Below are positions 39,329 to 51,027 of a stretch of DNA of 64,000 nucleotides, piece after piece. Source of the DNA: Cruorifilaria tuberocauda (lineage: Eukaryota > Nematoda > Chromadorea > Rhabditida > Onchocercidae); the NCBI GenBank assembly GCA_013365365.1, contig JABVXU010000134.1, forward strand, positions 1-64,000, in the 5' to 3' direction. The notes beneath the pieces are model-generated. The model saw only the letters and a list, made by a program, of their open reading frames with translations. It made no database searches and was not told the origin of the DNA. The translations under genes and the position numbers were made by a program. Numbering within the stretch: the stretch's first letter is position 1; each line of letters opens with the position of its first letter.

Positions 39329-42300
39329 ATGACAGGCGAGCAATTGTTGTCATCTCATTTTAACGATGTATCAGTTCCGTCATCTATACTTGAGAAGCAG
39401 TACGTTTATTTTTGCATATTGTTTACTTACATAAAACATAGCATAAATGGTAATTTTCTGGGTTCCATACCAAATATGTTTGATTAGTCCCTGTTAGTTA
39501 CGAGATTTATTTGCTAGCTTTACTAACAACAAATTTTAATTTGTAGTGTACTAACTGGATCCGATGCAGTTGTTCATTTTTCTGGTGGCACACATGTCGT
39601 GCTCAGCGTAGACGGACAAGAAGATAGGCGGTCACGTGATCGTGACTCGTCACGCGTTTATACACGTGTTCTTAGTGAGTATAAATGGGCAAGCGAAGAA
39701 TGTTATAATGGTCGAATACTGGCAGTTCATAAAAATTTGATTGCTTATCGACTATTTAATGAAAGTACAGGTGAAGCAGTGCGAGTCCTGGAACGTATCA
39801 CTTCCAAACGTCATCTTATAAAAGTAGAATATTTATATTTTTCAATTATTTAGCAGGAAGAGAAAAGAATTTTTTGATCAGTCCAGGGAAAATAGAAGAA
39901 GAATAAAGAAATGAAACAAAAGGCAAAGCATGACATTGTTTCTGTAAGAGTGCCCTTATAAATTTGTCCGTTTGTCGCAATTATTACTAAAGCCTATTAT
40001 ATTATGGCATTCTAGGACACATACTTTTGATTATTTCATACAACCACTTAGGTGCAAAACAAAGTTTTATAGAAGTGCAACATATTAATGTATTTGTTGA
40101 GAACTACCCATTTTCGAAGTATATTATTCTACATCAAACGGTAATCAGGTGAAAAGAAATTTCAGTTAGTTAGTTAATTACTGAGCTTTTTACAGAGCTT
40201 CAAGCATCCAACTGCCGATTTACAGTGGGCTCATCACGCACCACTGCTTGCCGTTATTGATGTTAATGCCAATCTTTATGCATATCATGTTGATAAAGAC
40301 TGTGTCGTGTAAGTGGCATTCATTTGAAAAATGAAGATTTTATTATTCTATTTACGATTTCTAACGTTGTTATCGTTTAAGTGCAGGTTATATATGTTAA
40401 ATACAATTTGTGTCGTAGTTTTCTCTGAGTATAGTCTTAATATCAGTAAAAATGGTTTTTAGGACAAAGTATTTAAATATAATCCGAGAAGATAATTCTA
40501 TTCCAATCAATGCTACTCCGCGAATTTCTTGGTGTCCGTATATACCGGAAGCTGATGAACCACACGAAGAAATGCACATGATTGCTATATATTATGTGAG
40601 TTTAATTCCATCCAGTTCTTTTGGCTAGAAATAGGCCACTGTATGTATACAGTGGGTTGGATATTGATATTCATACTTATTTTAGTGTTGCTACTGTAAT
40701 TATAACAAGTGGTGAATTAATCGAAACGATTTGACGGCTTGTGAATCTCTTTCGTAAGCGCTTTGCTTAATGAGAATTTACGTGAAAACTATGAGTCAGC
40801 CAGATAATTGGATGCTTTGAGTGTAAAGTTTATAAGGAAGACATCGTATTAAGTTCAGTCATATCATTCATAATTTGATAATTATAAATCAACAAATGAA
40901 CCTTGGATAAAGAAAGATCATTCAATAATTGAACTGCGTTTATTTTTCTTTCATTTAGTTTTCTTAGTTTTAATTCAAGAATGAAATTATTCCTTGATTA
41001 ATTGATATTATTCTTTTACAAAAAATACTTTATAGCGCAATACGGTGGAATCATTTTCCCTAAACATAATCAAATCGGAATTACACTGTGAAGAAGTAAC
41101 TCTGGAACAGTGCGAAAAAATCAGCGATGCCGTGATGAAATTGCCGATTGAGAACCCAAATGCAGTTGGTCTTGTATTCATATCTTTACACGAATAAATT
41201 GTTTATTTCCCTTGTTTAGAGATTTGTTTATTCAGGAAGTACAAGCAGTCTGTTTGAGTCCAGATGCAACAGCTATTGCGGTAGCACTTAATTGTGGCAC
41301 AGTGACATTTTTCATTATTGATGGTGAAGGTACGAAATTTGCTCATCGTTGGCAACCTGAACACGGCAGACATATTCAGGATCTCGTTTTCCTGGATAAC
41401 ATCACTGCATCGGATACACCGTATAATTTTTTGTATAATTTTTAATTTCTATTTAATTTTATTACATTAATTAATTTAACAATGAAACAATGTTATGAAA
41501 GTTCTTTTCATTTATCGCATTTTTGCCCATAAATATAGCGATTTTTTCAATGATACAAATACAAATAGTACTGTTTATAAATATATACCGTGTAACTACC
41601 TTGATATGACCATAACACCATGAATTTCTAATTTGTTGATTTCAGTGAACAGTTCTGGAAATATGCCATAATTTCAACAGAAAATGGTAAACGCATCCAA
41701 CTTTATGATACTGAAAACTGGCACTGTATTGCCCGTTTATTATTTGAACCATTAGATCAGTTAGGTAAACTGGCACTCAGCGTACATCCAACAGCAAAAT
41801 TTATATTTCTTACTGATTACGATGCTGCAGTTAGTTTTTTCTGTTCTTTTTTCTACATTTTACGTTTTGAAAAATACTGATTGTTATTAGTCTGCTTAAT
41901 TAGTATTCATTATCATTTGATATTGAATAACGTATCAAACTTCATTTTACCATTCCTAAAATTAAATTTCAGTTTTAAGTAAAATTTCATCATTTAATGG
42001 TTCCTTTGACTACGATTTGATTTTAGTTTCCTAAGAAAAATTAAATTTTTGCAGAATATTTATTGTGTCGAAGTTGCTTATATTATGAATGCACCACGTT
42101 TTGTTGCTTGTACACAAATTACATTTTGTCATCCGCTTGTTAACATTGTTCCAATATCAAGCCCTCAGCAGGAGGATCCTCATCAGGGTTAATTTTTTTA
42201 ATTTCACTAGTTAATAGCACATAAAAACTATTAGTTAAAGAAGGAAGATGTGGCGGAAGGAGTACTGAAAATTTTGGGCAAGTGCAAGGGTTAATTTTTA

Positions 42301-45300
42301 GTATTGTGTTAAGAGATAGTAAATCAAATAGGTATTTATAATCATTATGGATTGTGGAAAAAATTAGATATCATATAGCTTGAAATTTTTGTCGACTTCT
42401 TTCGAGATATGTTGATGAACCTACGGTGTTCTAGGTTTCTTTCTATTTAAATTTAGATTTTAGATTTTTCCTTGAGCGATGAAGAAGTTTCCCCTGCTGA
42501 TGTTCTTATTTCGTTTGTGGCTCTCTCTCAACGCTCCTTGCTTCATTTGGAAGTTGGTCTAGAAAAGTCACACGTGGCAAATGGTGATGGTGGAGGTGAT
42601 GATGAAGACAATAACGAGCGAATTGTTTCTACTTTAAATGCAGATGCTGTAGATGATGGGTATCTTTTTCCGTGAATTTGTATATTCTCAATTTTTGTAA
42701 ATTTTCATGCTCATGATTTTGAATGAATTACAAGTAGATCAATTTTGACAATCGTCAAAATTCGCCTAATCAATTAACTATTCTTTTTTTGCAGTTTATC
42801 ATTATTTTCATGCATTTCTTGGCTGAATGAAATTTCTCAAATTTCTCAATTTTTTTGAGTAGGATTTTTTCAGAAATAATATAGCAAATGGAGACAAAAG
42901 ACAGCAAAAATCGGAGAATCTGGATCGCCTGGAAGCTTTGTATCATCACTGGGAAGGTCTAAGTATGAGTCTGGAGAAACAAACGGAAGATTTCGAAAAA
43001 CGGTTGCAAGAAGAAAGAGATCGAACAGATGCTCAAATACGACAGTTACGTAAGTATTATTTTTCTGAATGAATGGTTTATAACTAAAATTTATTTTTTT
43101 CAAAAATTCCATGATAATTTCAACAATTTTTTCTTCTTTTACATAGTTCTGTCGTAGTTCATTCCTTTATTTATTATCCATGTTTTTTCTAAGCTATATA
43201 AGACGTTTTTGGAAGCATGTTTGAGTTATTGCTGTTTAATTACAATAAATTGTTCAAAATGTTTACCGTAATAATTATATGTATGAAATGGTAGAACGAA
43301 ATGATATTATTTATTTAAAGTTTTTTCGATATTAGAGTATCTTACCAAGCCTGAATCAGTTGATTTAAATCGCTCTGTGATTAATGGTGTTGATTTACAA
43401 TATCGCTCTTTTAATGATGAATGAAACATTAGGCGGATTAATTTTTGTTGGAGATTATCTCCGGTAATGTCCGGAAATTGATACCTCATTGGTTAAGTGT
43501 TTTATCTGTAAGCAGCTAGGATCGAGTGAAGTTTCATCATATCAATTAGTAATTGCGGATTACTAATTATACTTTAAGTATATCTTATTCTTACTGCTGT
43601 CTTTGTTACTATTGTCATTATTGTCGCAATTATTTTTATCAACCTTCGCAATCATCATTATTATCTTTATGATAATTTTATTATTTTTTTGTCGCCTTTT
43701 TTTATTATTGTTACTGTGGCAATGTTATTTCCAATGAGCTCTCTGGTTGGAAAAAATTTTTATTACAGTTCGATTTGAATACTTTAATCTTTCTTTTTTC
43801 TCTCTCTTTTCGTTATTTAATGAAATTGACTTAATTTTTTTCCTCCTGTATTAATTAGCTTGCCTTCCATTCATTCATCTGTTTTTGCCATAGTTTTTTT
43901 TCTAGAAAGAAGTTCAGAAATTCATTGTATGACAAAACTAGCTAATAATCTATGACGTGAAATGCTGTGATCATCGCATGATTGCGTTTTTTTTTCCAGT
44001 TTCTTTACAATAAGTAAATTTGTAGATGAAGGACTAACAGTTTTTTTCTCTATCAAAAAGAAAAATCAGATGGTGGATGGAATTGTCTTTAAAATAATTA
44101 AATTATTCTTCATTGATTGGTGGATTAAAATGTTTTGATATATTTACACGGCCGAAATTTCATAATTTTTTCATTTTATTTAGGCGAAGATATCGTTTCA
44201 TGTGATGAAAGACTGTTTCTGAAGTTGGAATCATTGATCAATGAAAATAGGATATCAACAGTAGAAGCAATGCAAACCTCGCTGGATCTTAAAATGGATA
44301 GTGTTATCCAAAGCCTTAGGGCAACAGCTGCTGATAATTTTAAGGTCTTAATTTACAAAAATTTCTGTAAATGATTAATTATTATAAATGATTAGTTATA
44401 CTTAAATTAGTGAAATACGCAGACTGAAACATGACGCCTTTTTTCTTATTCTTGTTCCACAAATTTCCAGAATTCCTAGAAGAATCGGTAAGTAATATTT
44501 GTTGTAGCAACAACATAATATGGATCTACGCGTTATTCGGGAAGAACTTACTAACAATATACGAGAAATATTGGTGGCCAGTATGATACCAATTTTACAA
44601 GATGTCTGTGTATCGTTATTCCAACAGCTTAATGAAAACTTCCGGGCTGGTTTGGAACAGTATATGAAGCAAATGCATGCACTTTGCACTAGTGCTGTAA
44701 GAGCAAATCAATCAGTCGCTAATCCACTGATGGGGGGCAATTCATCTCCTACCGATCCGTCATCTCTTATCAACCTTATCGAGGATCAACGTATCACTGT
44801 AGCCTTTGAAAAGGTTTTTGGTTTAACTTTTTCCTTATGGAAAGTATTTTTTTCTGAAAATTAGTTGTCTGATAATTTGGATGCATTATCATTTACCTAT
44901 GAATTGATCTGTTTGATGTGAAGATCATTTAGGATCGTCGAAAATTATTAAATATCTAAAAATAGATGTTAAATTAAAGTTCTGAAAGTCCTAAAATATT
45001 AAAGTTCGAAAAGTCTAGCGTGCCTTTCAGAAAGTTCTCAAAGTTTTTTGTACATTCTCATTTTTCGTGTGCTTGCAAAAATTTTTTTGCAGGCAATGGT
45101 ATTAAATGATTTCGGAGCTCTGATGTTTGTTTGCAACAATGTTGATCCGGACATAATTTCCAATGGCGAGCAGTCTATTCCTCAAAATGTTTTACTATGT
45201 CTGTTGAATCAACTGGCAACAAAATTAGAGGGAGAAACAGATCTCAAATTTAGGTAAGATTTGTATGAAACATTTTGCAGTCCTCTGTTGCGCTTCGATA

Positions 45301-45988
45301 AAATTTTGTCTCTATTATGTAATGAACGACCGAAACTGTGAGGAACAATTCTTCAGTGATTTGATATTGGGCATGGTCTTTTCAAATGTGTTAAACACAT
45401 GAATTGATATGTTTGATTTAATTTCAAAATTCAGTTTTTTTTTCTATGTTTTTTAGGTATATTGAGAATGTGTTAATGGCATTGCAAGTAAAGGATCCTA
45501 CTATTGCTGGTGGTTATCGCCATGTTTTAAATCGCTTGCAAACGTCTTTAACAGGTACAAGTAAATCATACGTTGGAATGTTTTGTTCGATATAAGTTAC
45601 GTACAATTAAATTTATTTTCAACTGGAAAGTAAAAAAATGTATGTGAATTCGTACAGTAAATAATGCTTGTTGTAGTATAGGATTCATAGCTTATGCTAG
45701 CTACTCCGAATATACGGAATATACTACGTCTCACATACTTTTTTAAAGTATTTTATCCCCTCCACAAAGTTATTTGTATAGCTAAATGAATTGATTTGGA
45801 TTTCTAACGGAATATTTGAATAGAATATTATGTGATGAAATCGTTGCAGTTAGAACTCTAAAAATCAAATTAAATCGAAATTTTACCATTCTAATATGTT
45901 TTCAGCTTTTATGGCAACAGATACAAGTGCAAGCTTAAAGCGTCGAGCACGAATAATATCACAATTAGCTGCTAATTTACTGAAGTAA
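39329..45988 (+). CDS. EDC4: Enhancer of mRNA decapping 4 (EDC4/Ge-1), 15 exons, about 801 aa
   Basis: P-body scaffold that joins the decapping enzyme DCP2 to DCP1. Exons: 39329-39399, 39547-39823, 40196-40308, 40463-40595, 41036-41164, 41236-41420, 41646-41829, 42055-42187, 42464-42659, 42874-43049, 44184-44344, 44508-44813, 45093-45253, 45457-45554 and 45906-45988; phases agree throughout. The N-terminal half is the WD40-like propeller: YKWASEECYNGRILAVHKNL, SFKHPTADLQWAHHAPLLAV, WCPYIPEADE, CLSPDATAIAVAL and HRWQPEHGRHIQDLVFLDN. After a short acidic linker come coiled-coil segments (LSMSLEKQTEDFEKRLQEER) and the alpha-helical C-terminal domain (LFQQLNENFRAGLEQYMKQM, MFVCNNVDPDIIS, VLLCLLNQLATKLEGETDLK). 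The protein is much shorter than the about 1400-aa human form, mainly through loss of the Ser-rich linker. The start was chosen as the first ATG after the TTTCTCAG acceptor; an upstream in-frame start is possible. Confidence 0.9.
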
Positions 45989-46916
45989 ATTGAATTTTGT
46001 CTAGTGTTTTGATTTGTAGCAAAAAATGTGCAGACTGAGTATAAATTTGTATAAAGCTTTCCAGGTTTTATTATTTTTATTTTGTTTTTATACTCCTCTT
46101 GATGAAGTGTATGCCAAAAATATTACCTGTGAACTACGTCGTGAATTATTTTTTTCTCTCATTGCCTTTGTCCTAGAAACTTTTCGCAAGTAAGCATAAT
46201 ATTGTTGTGCTTAAAATTTGTTTCTTATCTTAGATCAAGTTTATCCCTCTATCTATGAAATAGTGTGGAGCAAGATTCTGTTAGACAAAGGCAGATGAGA
46301 TAAAATATACCTGCCATTAGGATTCGCCTTGCCTTTTTATTCTGAAGTGGTTTTCTCGAAAATATTTGCTATTTAAGTTTAAAGCAATGTCTTTGTTATC
46401 GAGATTTTGAAAGATGTTTAGTCAAATGTCTCAAAACTATGTATTTGTATGTTTTATGGTTTGGATAAAAGGCAGGCGAAATGTGTGTGCGATTTTACTA
46501 TATCATATATTCAGGGAAGGTTGATGCATAAAGAAAAATCCATGTATTACATAGAAAAGTATAGAGAAAAAAGTCCAGGAATTTTATTTGACTTTTAAGA
46601 GAATAAACTTATACCTTCGTTTGGAAAAATAAAGTGCGGCGGCTTCACTTTTAAATCGTTTGAGCTATTTGGACTGACTGCTGTTATCACGCTCATTAAA
46701 GGAGCAAGTTTCTTAAGTTCGACAAATAGAAGATAATCTGTTTATATTAGACTGACTATACTGAATTTGAGTTTAGAGTACGACTGTGATTTTATAAGAT
46801 CTGCAGTGCATAAGTGAAAATCATTTATAATCTTGAGAAATGCAATGTATAATTCTCCATAGAGAAATTACTAGACAAAGCTATGCAATTTTAGTATAGA
46901 AATCATAGGAGATCAA
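45989..46916. other. Convergent region between EDC4 and CHTF8, with one exon-like patch
   Basis: Mostly 3' flanking sequence. After a TTTCCAG acceptor at about 46062, an open frame on the plus strand reads TPLDEVYAKNITCEL and RRELFFSLIAFVLETFRK and then stops at about 46190. Its phase does not join the last EDC4 exon, so it is not assigned to a gene. Confidence 0.4.
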
Positions 46917-47767
46917 TCATACGGGCATTGGTCGAGCACGAAATTGAACTTTTTTACGAATCACGGCGGCAATTTGTACAATTTCTTGATTTTCTACGTC
47001 CCGTGCTAGTACAATCAACGGATTCTGAAGTTTCACCTCTTTTCCTTCCATAATATGATGGCCAATATGAAGTAAAGCCTGCAAAAAGAAAATATTCAGC
47101 TACTGCTTTATTAAAGTTATAATATGATTATGCTCTTCTGTTATAAGCTTTTTGTGTAAGAAAGTTTTAAGAGCAGATGATATAAACGGAATTTGATAAA
47201 ATGATGCAAGAAATCCAATAAAATCATAGTTATCTTAGTTAAATCGCCTACGGTGCAACTTGAATTTACTTATTTGAAAAAAATTCATTACTTTTTTGTT
47301 CTCCCATTTTAGGCTACCAATTCGTTGTCCTGCAAGTGTACCAGCTGAACCTAACGTCCCTTGCAATTCGATCATTGCCCATTCCGCAATACCATCCCTG
47401 AAAACGAGCGAAACTTGTGTATTTTTGAAAAACTAATTTTTTCTGTTAATTTTTATTTGCTTACTCTGTACTATAGTTTTGTTATTCCTTTAATCTCCAA
47501 ACTTTTTCACTTAAGCTTCATTTTGTTTAAAGGCAAGTTAAAAAAAGATAAGTTCCTGACGATTAGACGAAATATATTAAACATGATTGAATTTTTAAAC
47601 GTTTAAAATACGTTTTCAATGTCTAGTTTGTTTTATGCAATTGTTGTTATATGATTTTTAAAAGTTTATGAGAAGTGAAATTCACATTCGAGCACTTCTC
47701 ATATTTCAAAAAAAAAAGAAAAAAAAGGAAATTAAACGTACTGCCGTGGAATCAGTCTTATCTGCAT
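46917..47767 (-). CDS. CHTF8: Chromosome transmission fidelity factor 8 (Ctf8/CHTF8), 97 aa, 3 exons
   Basis: Small subunit of the alternative clamp loader CTF18-DCC1-CTF8-RFC, which loads PCNA and supports sister-chromatid cohesion in the nucleus. Exons: 47767-47742, 47397-47292 and 47078-46917, phases consistent. The protein opens MQIRLIPRQDG and AEWAMIELQG, then AGQRIGSLKW, ALLHIGHHIMEGKEVKLQNP and LIVLARD, and ends VIRKKVQFRARPMPV. Order and spacing match human CHTF8 (WxLIELQG, GHHI, and the final FKTRPKP-like strand). The length is within the small size typical of the family, so the gene is complete. The ATG lies about 50 bases after a TTTCAG acceptor (47825-47820). That site follows closely on the poly(A) signal of the next gene upstream, which suggests expression as the downstream gene of an operon. 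Confidence 0.9.
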
Positions 47768-47819
47768 CTTGCGTAAGTTCTTCCTAATGAAGTCACGCAG
47801 GAATCGAAACAAATATTCA

Positions 47820-47825
47820 CTGAAA
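47820..47825 (-). promoter_or_regulatory. Probable trans-splice acceptor for CHTF8
   Basis: TTTCAG on the minus strand in ATTCGTTTCAG, about 50 bases upstream of the CHTF8 ATG. It lies roughly 48 bases downstream of an AATAAA (47878-47873) belonging to the upstream gene. No coding exon precedes it in a usable frame. Confidence 0.55.
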
Positions 47826-47887
47826 CGAATAATTTCTAATGCAAGATAATAGAAAGTATCCATTCTTTCATTTTTATTATTCACTTA

Positions 47888-48291
47888 TCAATTTCCTGTC
47901 AAACATATTTTACGATAAAATTTTATCAATTCAGTATTTCTTCCATAGTTTCCACTGATTCCTGCTTTGCCAAGAGTAAACGAAAAAGAAGTATTTGAAG
48001 ACTTTTCTAACTTGATATTTACATCATATCCCATGATATGAAACAAAATAGAAAAACGAATATTATCCCCGGAATATTCTAACATTCCATTAGAATCATC
48101 ATAACTGCCTGGTTAGAAAGAATCAAGAGAATCTATCAAAGAGATAAAATGAAATATCGGTCTAGGATACTAAGAATTCTAATAGTCCACGTACTTCATA
48201 TTCTTTAATCGTTTTATCTAATTGAGGAAGACTGATAAGGTACTGTTCATTAAACAATAATCCTCTAGAAATAACGGTATGTTTGATACCA
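47888..48291 (-). CDS. 3' part of an unrecognised small gene upstream of CHTF8
   Basis: Two exon-like blocks. The upstream one begins at 48291 after CTGCAG and reads GIKHTVISRGLLFNEQYLIS and LPQLDKTIKEYEV. The downstream one begins near 48108 after TTTCTAACCAG and reads SYDDSNGMLEYSGDNIRFSI, FHIMGYDVNIKLEKSS, SFTLGKAGISGNYGRN, stopping at 47888. Composition is clearly protein-like compared with chance ORFs nearby. The junction between them keeps phase only with a weak donor after 48191, so the model is provisional; a small exon may be missing. Further 5' exons are likely: ATG AGT AGT (MSSSLEIC) at about 48685-48660 is a candidate start followed by GTATGT. No domain recognised. An AATAAA follows the stop closely. 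Confidence 0.5.
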
Positions 48292-48699
48292 CTGCAGATT
48301 TTGATGCATGAACTAATAGTGATTATTGATTGATGGAATAAATTATAAGGGATTTAAATGATTTGCATCATTGTTATTTAATGTGAGATTCGATATCAGG
48401 ATTGAGAGTAATCTATGAATTTGGATAATTTAGCCAACAAATTCATGACATACCAATAATTTAATTTTGACTAATTTCTTCAGAAAAAAATACACGAAAA
48501 ACAACTGAAAGCCGTCCAAATAAGCCAAACAATTATTTTAGGATCGATCAAAAAACAAAATTCATTATTACCGGATTCCATTAAATTTTAAACGAAAAAT
48601 TAAAAAATGTTGATTAATTCTTTGTTATATTGATAGCTTTGTCACACGCTGAAAACATACACAAATTTCCAGTGAACTACTCATTTTAATGAAACGGTT

Positions 48700-50629
48700 T
48701 CTTTCCTCATATTCATATAAGTTTTATGATTTTCGTTTCAAAGATAGAAAACCTGCACAAGTATTGAAAAATTCCGAAATTTCATTTCATTTCGGATACA
48801 ACAGCATTAGAATAAGATCGCAAAATATAAATGTACTCAGTGAAGAAAACAGATGAGATATTAAAATGAATTGATCAAATATTTTTACAAGATTGAACAC
48901 ATCATAATACAATTAAGAAAATATTATATGAAACAACGCCTTTAGAAGATGGAATAGAAAATTAAAAACACAGAATTGAAAACATGCAATAGACACAACT
49001 TGCACTTATTTTCATTAAAGTTAATAAACAAGCTATATTAAACAATGAAAGTGAGAAATTGAAAAAAAAACAAATTCTTCAATTTACAACTTATGCAAAT
49101 CTCTTTACAGGTCGGTCGAGCCCAAAGAGCAAGCTTTTCGCACAACCTATCAGGAATTTGAATTAAAGTTAAAGTTAAACATCGTCTAAATTTGGCGAAA
49201 TAAAAGAAAACAAAGTACAAGCACCGTACGTTGAAGCCAATGTAATGATAAAAAAATGCAGGAAGCTCCAAAATCGCCTGGCGTTCACATATAATTTAAA
49301 GTAAAAATGATGTGAAATTTTAAGGAGCTCACATATCGGAGCTTCCATAAATTAAAACAAAAAAAAACGCTGGAAAAAATATATGAAAGTAGAAATATCA
49401 GAAACAACTAAACTACAAGAATACCAAAATTCGTCAAGTTTTTGCGCTGATAAATGAAAGTGATTCCGAGAACTAGCTATTAAGACAAAAATATTAAGCT
49501 AAGGGGATATTTCTTAGTGTTGTAGCATCACTAACACTAGGGAACGGTTACAATACCATTTACCGTCTCATATGACCATTATCAGCACAAAAATTAGAGA
49601 AGTTGGGAAAGAAATCCGAGTCCTAATTCCTAATATGAGTTTATTTATCAAGTGAAAAAAATAAAATCAAAGATGTCTGTTCAAAGAGCTAACAGATCGT
49701 AGCGATTCAATAATATCAGTGATACTGAAGCTCTTGCGCTTTGATTTCCAAAGAAGATGGATCGATAATGAATTTCCAAGTTTTTTCAGGAATACCGGAA
49801 GTTATTTAAAAAAGTTACGGCGAAGTCTTCGCTGTTATTAGAAAAAAACCTGGATTTAGAGAATGAAACTTATAAATAATGAAATATGCAAAATAAAAAG
49901 TACTGACAAATTGGAAAGTTTTAGATGATGCAAAAAAAGTCTAGAAATAATGATTTTCTTTTGGAGGCAATGAACTCAATCATCAAAATACTAATAAATA
50001 TGATTTCAATAAAAATACGATGCATTAATATTAGTTTCTGCAATTGATAAGTGTAAAAAGTACTTTACAATTCAGTGAACTGAAATACCATTACTTGTAG
50101 ACAAAATATCCTAGTATTTCCGAAAAATTAATATCTAAGTTTTACTGCTCTTAAAATATAATTTCTAAATGCAGAATTATCTATAATATGAAACTAAAAT
50201 AAAAAATTTTTAAATATTCCAATAATTTTTCAAATTTAATTCTAAAATAATTGTAGAATCATTAAATAAGAATAGTCTGAAAGTTCGAAATGAGAGAATT
50301 GAAAAGAATTCAAAATGTAGTCTAAGAAGGCAGAAAAACAATAAAATCTCTATGATTAAATCGAAGCAACCCGCTACAAGCTTCGAAAACTGAGATTACT
50401 AACGAAATATAAGGCATGAATTTATTCATGCACTTCATATAGAAAAAATGAAAACTGAAAAATATGAAAAAAATGAAATTTTTTTGCTGATCATTTTGCA
50501 ATTATCACGGGAAACATTTGTTCTGAGCAACATTCTAGAATGCACTTCACTGATTCCACATACCAGTTAGCATTTCTGGAAAGCAAGCAGTTGAATAAAT
50601 TAGTGGAAAAGTAAGCAAATTATAATTAC
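48700..50629. other. Intergenic or 3'-UTR region, no supported gene
   Basis: A+T-rich. A short better-composed patch at 49100-49150 reads DRLCEKLALWARPTCKEIC on the minus strand but lacks a convincing exon structure. Confidence 0.4.
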
Positions 50630-50702
50630 CCTTGAGGCAATCAATGCAGGTTGTCTTCTGGTGATGGAGATGATACGCCGACTACGGTCTTACATGCAAT
50701 TC
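50630..50702 (-). other. Probable 3'-untranslated exon of the proline-rich gene
   Basis: Flanked by TTTCAG (acceptor) and GTAATT (donor) on the minus strand. The upstream coding exon ends CGA TAA CATACT followed by the strong donor GTAAGT at 51021, only six bases after the stop codon, so an intron in the 3' UTR is likely. Read as coding in another phase the exon would give IACKTVVGVSSPSPEDNLH then stop, so an alternative C-terminus is also conceivable. Confidence 0.45.
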
Positions 50703-51027
50703 CTGAAAGAAAACTATAATAAAATTATCAAACTTTGATCATTAATGGCCACTGATGTTTGGATATCTTTGTTGTCCTTCCAAACACATGTGGATAGAAT
50801 TCTGCGAGAGAGGACGGTAAAAAGGAGACTGTAGTTAATTCTACAGTAACAATAAAAATGAAGTTACTGAAAATATCTAAAACATATAGATATTTGTCAA
50901 TAATTTAATGTCCATCTTTTGAAATATTCGTACTTTTCAAGAATTCTGAGAAACTTGTAATTGGATGAAATTCTTCCTGATGCTGAACCAAATATCCGAA
51001 CAAATGAGAGGGATGACTTACAGTATG

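Noticed and set aside
44471..44487. Tiny EDC4 exon between TTTCCAG and GTAAGT
   Set aside because: In the required phase it contains an immediate TAG, and the flanking exons join in phase without it.
49081..49150. Possible tRNA or exon in a G+C-richer patch
   Set aside because: No cloverleaf or T-loop sequence; no consistent exon frame.
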